A stretch of 16,844 bases of DNA from NCBI GenBank assembly GCA_031546715.1, contig JAVBKA010000150.1:1-16844 (forward strand), read 5' to 3'. Source of the stretch: JAVBKA01 sp031546715 (GTDB taxonomy: Bacteria > Bacillota > Clostridia > Oscillospirales > UBA929). This document shows, piece after piece, positions 5,826-12,383 of this stretch. Position numbers and translations under genes: made by a program. The notes beneath the pieces were generated by a model. That model had not been told where the DNA came from, did not search any database, and saw nothing but the letters and a program-made list of their open reading frames with translations. Positions within the stretch are counted from its first letter, which is position 1, and every line of letters begins with the position of its first letter.

Positions 5826-6488
5826 TTAAACCAGTAGCAAGCTCGATGTGAAATCTGAACAGTCCATTTCACCCATCATATACAAGAAAATTAAGTACAT
5901 ATTGTATTGCACAGATAGAAAAACCTTCATAAACTTTGATGTAACAGCCTGTATATGCAATGGAAATGGTAGGAGATGTCCATAAACTAGGTTAAACTTT
6001 TTTCCAAATCGATAAGCAACTCTATGATTTCCATCAAGAAGGACACAAGATGGACGCAAAAATGGCATCTCGCCAATAATAACAGGCTCGTTACTGTCGT
6101 TTTCATTACCGTTTGTGATTGTTATATCTTTGTTTGTGATTGTTGAAAAAAGTTCCTTGACCGAAAACTGTAGAGTAACAGCATTTGATTCTCTTGCTAA
6201 ATTTTTAAGCTTTTGAATACTCCAAAATGGAGTGTAATAACCAGCAAATAGCTTGATTTCATACGAATAATGCTCTCCATCGTCATCAACAAGATCAAAT
6301 GGGTTGAATGAAGTACTGATTATTTTATCGCAGTAAATATGTGCAAGCTGTTTGTAATCAAATGGAGTTACAATTTCCATTTGATCCATAAAGGTAGGGA
6401 TTGTCGAAACAAATTTGCTAACATCATATATAGGTTGCTTAACCAATGACAGACTAATCACCACTTTCACAAATGAACGGAGGAACAC
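5826..6488 (-). CDS. Uncharacterised protein with a ParB-like DGNHR motif
   Basis: This frame of up to 220 aa has no clear family. Residues 147-162 read SCVLLDGNHRVAYRFG. A DG-x-HR motif followed by an A-x-R-x-G helix is typical of the ParB/sulfiredoxin-like fold, where it binds nucleotide (CTP or ATP) or supports nuclease activity. In ParB proteins the motif sits nearer the N-terminus; here about 145 residues precede it and none resemble other ParB motifs. The start is unsure: the GTG at 6488 abuts the ATG of the plus-strand gene, and neither it nor the GTGs at 6470, 6464 and 6461 has a ribosome site. The real start may be lost or internal. It lies between duplicated terminators. A role in a defence or toxin module is only a guess. 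Confidence 0.5.
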   Translation of the reverse strand: MFLRSFVKVVISLSLVKQPIYDVSKFVSTIPTFMDQMEIVTPFDYKQLAHIYCDKIISTSFNPFDLVDDDGEHYSYEIKLFAGYYTPFWSIQKLKNLARESNAVTLQFSVKELFSTITNKDITITNGNENDSNEPVIIGEMPFLRPSCVLLDGNHRVAYRFGKKFNLVYGHLLPFPLHIQAVTSKFMKVFLSVQYNMYLIFLYMMGEMDCSDFTSSLLLV

Positions 6489-6680
6489 ATGGATAGCGAA
6501 GAAAAAGGCTTAGTAAATAAGGTAAAATTAAATTCAATAATTTTTGCGGCTATAAACGAAACAAAAATATTTTCTACAAAAGAAGAACTTTGTCGATACT
6601 ATAATATTAATCAGGAAAAAAAGAAGGAGGTCGATTGTGCAAGTTTTATAAGTGAAAGTACTTCTGTTAATATACCATAA
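6489..6680 (+). CDS. Hypothetical 63-aa protein, divergent partner
   Basis: The ATG has a near-ideal ribosome site, GGAGG at 6479-6483, 5 nt upstream. The product is small, charged and lysine/glutamate-rich (MDSEEKGLVNKVKLNSI; FSTKEELCRYYNINQEKKK) with no membrane segment. The segment FSTKEELCRYYNIN could be a short helical DNA- or protein-binding element. It starts one base from the opposite-strand gene's GTG, so any promoter must lie inside that gene. It is followed by the right-hand terminator copy. I do not recognise it. Candidates are a small regulator or antidote for its neighbour, or the intact head of a shortened gene. Confidence 0.5.
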   Translation: MDSEEKGLVNKVKLNSIIFAAINETKIFSTKEELCRYYNINQEKKKEVDCASFISESTSVNIP

Positions 6681-6695
6681 TGACGCATTAAAGGC

Positions 6696-6753
6696 AACAA
6701 TATCTACACAAGCACCACAGCCCTAACCAGACAGGCTGTGGTGCTTTTATTTT
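6696..6753 (+). terminator. Terminator and right copy of the roughly 54-bp direct repeat
   Basis: GCACCACAGCC (6712-6722) pairs with GGCTGTGGTGC (6734-6744), followed by TTTTATTTT. This is a strong plus-strand terminator only 18 nt before the first conjugation gene, so transcription of that operon must either start in the small remaining gap or read through. It matches 5756-5809 almost base for base. Confidence 0.75.
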
Positions 6754-6771
6754 ACAGAAAGAAGGTCCAAA

Positions 6772-7479
6772 ATGCAACAATTAATATTTCCATTGGTAAT
6801 AATCGGTATCGGACTTGCATCACTCTATCTCATAAGCAAACGAAAGGGCAAGCCCCAAAAGTCTAGCACATCACAGTCAAAACAGACTGTCCAGCAGCTT
6901 ATCGGTGTCAAGGACATACGAGATAAATACCTATACACCGCTGACGGTTATGTACTCATGTATCTCCAAATTACCCCCATTAGCATCGACTTGCTTACAG
7001 ACCGAGAAAAAATGCAAAAGGCAAGGCAGCTTACAGCGGAATTTTCCGCTGAGCAAAACCCATTTAAGATTATTGCAGTATCAAGACCTATCGACATTTC
7101 GCCCCTTGTGAGCGAGTTTTCCCAGATGATAAGCTCCACATCAAACCGTGTTCGCAAGGAACTGCTTAAGCTTGAAATGATGAATATGAGTGACTATGTC
7201 ATGTCAGGTGAGGTTGTTGAGCGTCAGTACTATCTTATTATGTGGTGTCCATATCAACCCGACTGTGAGCATGAGCTGGCTAAACGGATTCTGGAAGCGC
7301 AGCGGTATTTTATGTCCGGCGGCGTTCAAACCAAGCCACTGGAACAGAAAGAGATAATTCAGCTCTGCAACCTGATTAATAACCCACTGTACACGCATTT
7401 GGAGGACACAGGAATGAACAACGATGTTACCATGATTACAGGCATGTTTGCCAATACAGAACAAGGTGGCGCATTATGA
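6772..7479 (+). CDS. VirB4-type conjugation ATPase, N-terminal part (separate ORF)
   Basis: The 235-aa product has one N-terminal membrane segment (LIFPLVIIGIGLASLYLIS, about 4-22) and then a soluble domain resembling the N-terminal, non-ATPase half of VirB4/TraE proteins: QQLIGVKDIRDKYLYTADGYVLMYLQI, a long helix LTDREKMQKARQLTAEF, and VERQYYLIMW. There is no Walker motif. In the type IV secretion machine this domain would dock the ATPase to the inner face of the membrane channel. GAAGG lies 6 nt before the ATG. It ends in an ATGA overlap with the ATPase gene, so the two are translated together; their sum (843 aa) matches a usual single VirB4. VirB6-, VirD4- and relaxase-like genes, often near VirB4 in such elements, are absent upstream. 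Confidence 0.7.
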   Translation: MQQLIFPLVIIGIGLASLYLISKRKGKPQKSSTSQSKQTVQQLIGVKDIRDKYLYTADGYVLMYLQITPISIDLLTDREKMQKARQLTAEFSAEQNPFKIIAVSRPIDISPLVSEFSQMISSTSNRVRKELLKLEMMNMSDYVMSGEVVERQYYLIMWCPYQPDCEHELAKRILEAQRYFMSGGVQTKPLEQKEIIQLCNLINNPLYTHLEDTGMNNDVTMITGMFANTEQGGAL

Positions 7480-9302
7480 AAGAGAAAACTGCTATTATCG
7501 AGACTAACAAAAGCTTGCTTGAAATAATCAGTCCAATGGTAATCGAGGAAAAGCACGGCAGTATCAATATCGGCGACAATCACTGTAAAACCTACGGAGT
7601 TATCCAATATCCGCCAATGGTGGACTATGGGTGGCTCTCAAGGCTTGCCAATCTGCCAAGTACGGTGGTGTCCTTTACCTTTAGTCCTATCGAAAACGGA
7701 GCATTTCTTGACGCGCTTTCTCATAACATTCGCCAAAAGCACGGTGATGCAGAAGTTGCAAAAGACCCACTTGCACGTCAACGTGCGGAAAAGGCGGCAA
7801 CTGATGGCGAAAACCTTCTTGTCAGAATAGACCAGCACAATGAAACAGTCGGGCTGCTCACCACGGTAGTTATGACCATGGCGCAGGAACAGGAATTGTT
7901 TAAGCGTATGTGCAAGCGTGTTGAGAGTATGTTTTCCTTCCTCAAGCTCAAACATAGAACACTGGCATGTAATCAGCTTGAAGGTTATAGGCAGGTTGCG
8001 CCATTTCATATATCTCAAAACAGCCTTGAAGAAACCTATGGCAGAATTATGCCACTGTCCAGCCTTATGGGTGGATTTCCGTTTTCCAGTTCGGGGCTTA
8101 ACGATGGCACGGGCTACTATCTTGCAAAGGACAGCTCTGGTTCGTTGGTTATTCTGAATCTGTGGAGGCGTGACAATGACAGGACTAATTCTGGCATTGT
8201 AGTTATGGGTATTGGTGGTACAGGTAAATCCACGGCTACTAAGCACATTATCATGTCTGAATTTATGACTGGTACTAGAATAATCGCTATCGACCCAGAG
8301 GATGAGTACAAAGACTTGTGTAGCCACCTTGATGGGGATTTTGTAAATGCTAGTGGTGGCAAGGGAGGACGCATCAATCCTCTCCAGATACGCCCTGCAC
8401 CTACGGTCGAAGACGGAGATGACGATTTATACCGTGACGATGGGAACGGCATCGGAGCTATGGCATTGCATATAAAAACTCTTGAGGTCTTCTTCAGTCT
8501 ATATTTACCAAGCCTTGGCGATATGCAAAAGGCTGTGCTCAAGGATAACCTTATAGAGTTGTACAATAAATTCGGTATTACGTGGAGTACAGATATTACA
8601 AAGCTCGGAAATGAAGATTTTCCAATAATGTCAGATTTGTACACGCTTCTGAAAGAAAAAGCCGATAGTACTGCGCTTAAAGAGTCTGAGCGAATATTGA
8701 CGGAAGAACTCGCCATGATGCTCAAGGATGTCGCACATGGCTCTGACAGCTTCCTCTGGAATGGTCACACAACCATCAACACAAATTCGCCCTTCGTGTG
8801 CCTCAGCACACACGGACTAGAGAATAACTCAGACGCAGTAAAGCGTTCTCAGTATTTCCTCCTGCTGCTCTGGTGCTGGCAGGAAATGAGCAGAGACAGA
8901 AATGAAAAGGTACTTCTAGTCTGCGATGAAGCCTACCTTATGATAGACCCTAACGTTCCCCAAAGCTTAGCATTTTTGCGTAATATCTCAAAACGTGCTC
9001 GTAAGTACGAAGCTGGGATTATGATTATCTCCCATTCAGTGGTGGACTTTCTCGACCCAAGTGTAAAGAAATACGGGCAGGCACTGCTGGATATTCCTAC
9101 TTATAAGCTGTTGTTTGGTACAGATGGTCAGAACCTTATAGAAACAGCTAACCTATATAAGCTCACGGAAGCAATGCAGGATTTACTTGCCGCAAAACAG
9201 CGTGGAACAGCATTATTTATGGCAGGAGCAAAACAAATACAAGTGCAATTCGACATACCGCAAAGCAGGCTTGACGCAATGGGAAGTGCAGGCGGACGCT
9301 GA
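7476..9302 (+). CDS. VirB4/TraE-type conjugation ATPase
   Basis: This is the motor ATPase of the conjugative type IV secretion system, driving channel assembly and substrate movement at the cytoplasmic membrane. Walker A is GIGGTGKS (245-252), followed by RIIAIDPEDEYKDL (268-281), typical of VirB4. Walker B is VLLVCDE (479-485) followed by AYLMI. Downstream, FLRNISKRARKYEAG and a sensor segment IMIISHSV complete the AAA-like core. About 200 residues of an N-terminal region precede Walker A; the rest of the usual VirB4 N-terminus is on the preceding ORF, joined by ATGA. At the other end, the stop TGA shares its A with the next gene's ATG. The frame is intact. Long antisense frames over this gene are shadows. 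Confidence 0.9.
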   Translation: MKEKTAIIETNKSLLEIISPMVIEEKHGSINIGDNHCKTYGVIQYPPMVDYGWLSRLANLPSTVVSFTFSPIENGAFLDALSHNIRQKHGDAEVAKDPLARQRAEKAATDGENLLVRIDQHNETVGLLTTVVMTMAQEQELFKRMCKRVESMFSFLKLKHRTLACNQLEGYRQVAPFHISQNSLEETYGRIMPLSSLMGGFPFSSSGLNDGTGYYLAKDSSGSLVILNLWRRDNDRTNSGIVVMGIGGTGKSTATKHIIMSEFMTGTRIIAIDPEDEYKDLCSHLDGDFVNASGGKGGRINPLQIRPAPTVEDGDDDLYRDDGNGIGAMALHIKTLEVFFSLYLPSLGDMQKAVLKDNLIELYNKFGITWSTDITKLGNEDFPIMSDLYTLLKEKADSTALKESERILTEELAMMLKDVAHGSDSFLWNGHTTINTNSPFVCLSTHGLENNSDAVKRSQYFLLLLWCWQEMSRDRNEKVLLVCDEAYLMIDPNVPQSLAFLRNISKRARKYEAGIMIISHSVVDFLDPSVKKYGQALLDIPTYKLLFGTDGQNLIETANLYKLTEAMQDLLAAKQRGTALFMAGAKQIQVQFDIPQSRLDAMGSAGGR

Positions 9303-10171
9303 TGGCGATGATTTCAGGTGCGGGCATAGCCAAAGCGGTAGCAAACCAATTGAGCAGCGAGGAAGGCAGAAAAAATCTTACAGTTATTATTGTTGTATCT
9401 GTTTCTGTCCCAATTGTTCTAATAAGCTTGTTTTACTACATTCTGACAAGTCCTATTACATTATTGAAACAGTATTTTTCCGAGAGCCGTATAGAGGAGA
9501 TAGAATCTTTAAAAGAAGAATATGGATTCGTTGATTTCCTAGATGACACAAGCACTTACGAGGACATAGAGGGCGAGAAAATAGAGACGCTTGGCGGCAT
9601 AGCCGTTGTGTATTACAATCAGCTTGACGGTCGCTGGAAAACCTCTCCCCTTGGTCAGACTGGAACAATTGGCAAGCATGGCTGCGCACCGACCTCCATG
9701 GCAATGGTTATTTCAAGTCTCACAGGAAGTGAGGTAGACCCAATACATATGGCGGCATGGACTACTAGCAACGATTATTTTGTTGAAGGCACAGGCAGCA
9801 AGCACAGTCTTATACCTGCCGCCGCCGAAGCCTTCGGACTTGGCGTAACCAGTGTAAACAAAAGTGATATCTCAAATATTGATAAAATAGTAACTGCATT
9901 AATGTCTGGCAAACTGGTTGTTGCAAGAATGGGTAAGGGTACGTTCACAACGACAGGACACTTTATTGTACTTCGAGGAATGGACGCAGATGGAAAGGTT
10001 CTCATTGCCGACCCTGCAAGCAAAAAGCGCACAAACATGAGTTGGGATTTTTATACTATATGGTCTGAGGCAAGAGGATTTTCCTCAAGCCTCGGACCAT
10101 TTTGGATTATTCAGCAGGCAGACGGAACACACCGTCTGCCTGTAACTACAGATAGGGAGCGAATAAAATGA
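9302..10171 (+). CDS. Membrane-anchored C39-like cysteine peptidase, probable wall hydrolase of the transfer system
   Basis: The protein has a short cytoplasmic N-terminus, one membrane helix (about 26-49, LTVIIVVSVSVPIVLISLFYYIL), a charged linker, and an outside C39_2-type peptidase domain. The likely catalytic triad is Cys128 in GKHGCAPTSMAM, His220 in TTGHFIVLRG and Asp237 in IADPAS. Cell-wall hydrolases or peptidases follow VirB4 in many Gram-positive conjugative elements, where they open peptidoglycan for the transfer channel (VirB1-like role). Here a C39-like domain takes that place, rather than the more familiar NlpC/P60 or CHAP domain. It is coupled to VirB4 by TGATG and to the replication gene by ATGA. 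The fold call is good; the substrate is inferred. Confidence 0.75.
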   Translation: MAMISGAGIAKAVANQLSSEEGRKNLTVIIVVSVSVPIVLISLFYYILTSPITLLKQYFSESRIEEIESLKEEYGFVDFLDDTSTYEDIEGEKIETLGGIAVVYYNQLDGRWKTSPLGQTGTIGKHGCAPTSMAMVISSLTGSEVDPIHMAAWTTSNDYFVEGTGSKHSLIPAAAEAFGLGVTSVNKSDISNIDKIVTALMSGKLVVARMGKGTFTTTGHFIVLRGMDADGKVLIADPASKKRTNMSWDFYTIWSEARGFSSSLGPFWIIQQADGTHRLPVTTDRERIK

Positions 10172-11127
10172 CTACATCTTACTTCTCGGTATCAGAATCA
10201 AAAAAATACTCTTACTTTTGCATTCCAAAGGTAATGTTATCCAGTCCGGAACTAAAGAGCATTTCATGCGAAGCCAAGTTATTATACGGTATCATGCTTG
10301 ATAGAATGAGCTTGTCAGTGGAAAATAACTGGGCGGACAAGGACGGCAAGACATTTATACTTTTTACCATAGAGGAAACAATGGATACCCTGTGCTGCGG
10401 TAAAAGTAAGGCTATGGCGACCATGGCCGAGCTGGACGGTATTGGATTGATAGAGCGAGTTAGACAAGGTCAAGGTAATGCAAACCGAATTTATGTTAAA
10501 AACTTTACGCTGGATTGCGAACATCAGAAGTCTGAAAAACAGACTTCTGAAACTACATATATCGCTGCCCAAACCGTTGAACCATCGGCTTTTGCAATGG
10601 AGACGTCTGATAATCAAGCCTCCAGAGGTCTGAAAAACAAACCTCAAGAGGTTTCAAAAACAGCCCCTAATAATACTGATATAAATAATACTTACGTAGT
10701 TATACCTGATATCTATCCTATCCATCATGCACAGGAAAACTGGTGGGATGGAATGGATGGATTGAGCGTGGAGCGTGAAATAAAAAGCAGAGTACAATTC
10801 GATTTGCTCATGGGCTGCGTTTTGACTGACGACGAGCGAAGCCGTGCGCAAGAGCTTGTGACAATAATGACCGAGGTGCTATTGATACAGAAAAAGAAGA
10901 TTCGGGTCAACGGCGAAGATTTGCCGTCAATGTTTGTAAAACGAAGAATCGGTGAATACAACATGGGGCATTTTCTGTATGTTTTTCACGCATTGAAGCA
11001 AAATGTGTCGCCAGTACGGAACATTCGGGCATACATAATAACTGCGCTGTACAATGCACCTGTTACATATGCGCACAGCTTGCAAGCACAGGAAAACGCT
11101 GAAAGGGCATTGGAGGACTGCGTATGA
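10168..11127 (+). CDS. RepA_N-family replication initiator
   Basis: The first 110 residues match the RepA_N pattern: YFCIPKVMLSSPELKSIS, AKLLYGIMLDRMSLSVENNW, a short D-x-D-G hairpin, FTIEETMDTLCCGKSKA, then ELDGIGLIERVRQGQGNANRIYV. This is a winged helix-turn-helix that binds origin repeats. A variable linker with many T, S, N and Q follows (about 115-185), then a helical C-terminal domain (FVKRRIGEYNMGHFLYVFHAL). RepA_N proteins start replication of large plasmids and of circular ICE intermediates. GGGAG lies 8 nt before the ATG, and the gene overlaps its neighbours at both ends by ATGA, so it is part of the transfer operon rather than a separate maintenance unit. The 21-bp array at 3984-4222 is a possible binding region; no iterons are obvious inside the gene. 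Confidence 0.8.
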   Translation: MTTSYFSVSESKKYSYFCIPKVMLSSPELKSISCEAKLLYGIMLDRMSLSVENNWADKDGKTFILFTIEETMDTLCCGKSKAMATMAELDGIGLIERVRQGQGNANRIYVKNFTLDCEHQKSEKQTSETTYIAAQTVEPSAFAMETSDNQASRGLKNKPQEVSKTAPNNTDINNTYVVIPDIYPIHHAQENWWDGMDGLSVEREIKSRVQFDLLMGCVLTDDERSRAQELVTIMTEVLLIQKKKIRVNGEDLPSMFVKRRIGEYNMGHFLYVFHALKQNVSPVRNIRAYIITALYNAPVTYAHSLQAQENAERALEDCV

Positions 11128-11333
11128 GTCGAAGAAAATCGTTTTATCAACTCTTTCTGTACCTAATCGCAATAGTTCTAGGCGTTTATTTTTTAGTGCA
11201 GGCAGGTTCTGTTACAGGAAAAAAGCAAGTGTCTCCGCCGCCAGCTGGCAGCGTTGCTAATCATGAAATAACCCAGCAAGACGTTGAGCAAGCTGTGAAT
11301 GCAGCTGTTAAAAAAGAAGAGGAGAATGATTAA
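11124..11333 (+). CDS. Small 69-aa membrane protein
   Basis: The sequence begins MSRRKSFYQ, followed by one hydrophobic helix (about 10-28, LFLYLIAIVLGVYFLVQAG). A proline-rich spacer (VSPPPAG) and an acidic, helical C-terminal tail (TQQDVEQAVNAAVKKEEEND) come next. The positive N-terminus suggests the tail faces outside. GGAGG lies 7 nt before the ATG, inside the end of the replication gene, and the two share ATGA. It could be a small transfer-channel component or membrane tether for a neighbour. I know no named family for it. Confidence 0.65.
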   Translation: MSRRKSFYQLFLYLIAIVLGVYFLVQAGSVTGKKQVSPPPAGSVANHEITQQDVEQAVNAAVKKEEEND

Positions 11334-11335
11334 AA

Positions 11336-12346
11336 ATGATGGTTTATTTTACTTCCCCAGAAAATCAAGACCTGTTTTCAAGGTTTGAAAGCGAGAGCGG
11401 TCAGCTAGTGAAGAAAATGGTAGGCAAGTTTTCGTTTGAAACCTTCAGAAAAACTGATATGCGGAAATTTGACAACTATTACTTTGTAGCGGTAGATTTA
11501 TCTGTGCTGAAGGATTCTTCTGAAGCATTTTTGGAGGCAGTTAAGCTGTTTAAACTGCAATTTAAGCCAAGGCTTATCTTTGTCGCAGGAGCTGATGACC
11601 AGACGATTTGCGACAGTCTCAGGGCTCAAGAAAACTATAACATTATTGATTTATCTGACGATGAGCTTGAAGTGCAGGCGCAGATTGGCGAGTGTCTGAG
11701 CGTAGACGGCATGAAAAAACCAGTGTCAAAAGAAATAGTCAGCACGGATGAGCCTTCCGTAATCTTATTAAAAAGCAAATATCAGATGATTGCCGTTGCA
11801 GGAACACAGCCTAGAGCAGGCGTAACCACAGCAGCAATGCAGTTAGTCCACGCTATGTCGTCCAGCGGCATTCGAGCTGCCTATATTGAGGCAAATGACT
11901 CAAATCATCTTTCGTTGATTATGCAGCAGACGGCAAATGCAAAAGCTGTCACCGCCGGATGGGAATACAACGGCGGTTTGTATATCCCAAATGGCGGTGA
12001 CTTTGATGATACGGATATTGATGCAGCAGTATATGATATTGGAGTGCTTAGCCAAGAGAATGTATCGGGATTTAAGCAAATGGACACTGCTGTTCTCATT
12101 GGCGGTGGTAATCCTCATGAGCTTGCACATGTGCATTCAGCGTTAGAGCATCTACATAACACCAGTGTGCAACTACTTTTGCATAATGTGTCCGATAGCG
12201 TTAAGGGCAAGCTAAGCTTTCTTCTTAGCAATAAAAATTGCGATGTACATTTTCTTTCAGTAACTGATGGCATGTTCGACAGCGAGGCGAATTTGATTGT
12301 ATGGAGGGCTGTGCTCGGTGGTGAGTGTGATGAAAAGGCTGGGTAA
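11336..12346 (+). CDS. ParA/MinD-superfamily protein with degenerate Walker A (TadZ/CpaE-like)
   Basis: The 336-aa product has an N-terminal region of about 125 residues with the alternating strands of a receiver-like fold (YYFVAVDLSVL, RLIFVAGADD, NIIDLSDDE), then a SIMIBI-type domain. The phosphate-loop position reads AVAGTQPRAGVTTAA (153-167): the glycine and GVTT survive but both the signature lysine and the P-loop lysine are missing. The strand AAVYDIG (230-236) occupies the Walker B place. A receiver-like domain fused to an atypical ParA domain is the layout of TadZ/CpaE, which position pilus or secretion machines at a cell pole. A role in placing the conjugation apparatus or partitioning the circular element is likely, without normal ATP hydrolysis. 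Start: two ATGs (11336, 11339) after GGAG, only 2 nt from the previous stop. Confidence 0.65.
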   Translation: MMVYFTSPENQDLFSRFESESGQLVKKMVGKFSFETFRKTDMRKFDNYYFVAVDLSVLKDSSEAFLEAVKLFKLQFKPRLIFVAGADDQTICDSLRAQENYNIIDLSDDELEVQAQIGECLSVDGMKKPVSKEIVSTDEPSVILLKSKYQMIAVAGTQPRAGVTTAAMQLVHAMSSSGIRAAYIEANDSNHLSLIMQQTANAKAVTAGWEYNGGLYIPNGGDFDDTDIDAAVYDIGVLSQENVSGFKQMDTAVLIGGGNPHELAHVHSALEHLHNTSVQLLLHNVSDSVKGKLSFLLSNKNCDVHFLSVTDGMFDSEANLIVWRAVLGGECDEKAG

Positions 12347-12383
12347 TAAAAAATGATTTTAAAGATATGGAGGATAATTGTAA

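Noticed and set aside
5756..6753. Integron-type gene cassette with attC sites
   Set aside because: The repeated hairpins have simple GC stems with T-runs and lack the GTT-AAC core sites and spaced L/R boxes of attC; terminators explain them better.
7470..7482. Programmed frameshift joining the two VirB4 parts
   Set aside because: No slippery heptamer or nearby stem is visible at GCATTATGA; stop-start coupling is the simpler reading.
7638..8725. Long minus-strand frames (229 and 202 codons) opposite the VirB4 ATPase gene
   Set aside because: No ribosome sites and no family motifs; they mirror the codon pattern of the well-supported plus-strand gene.
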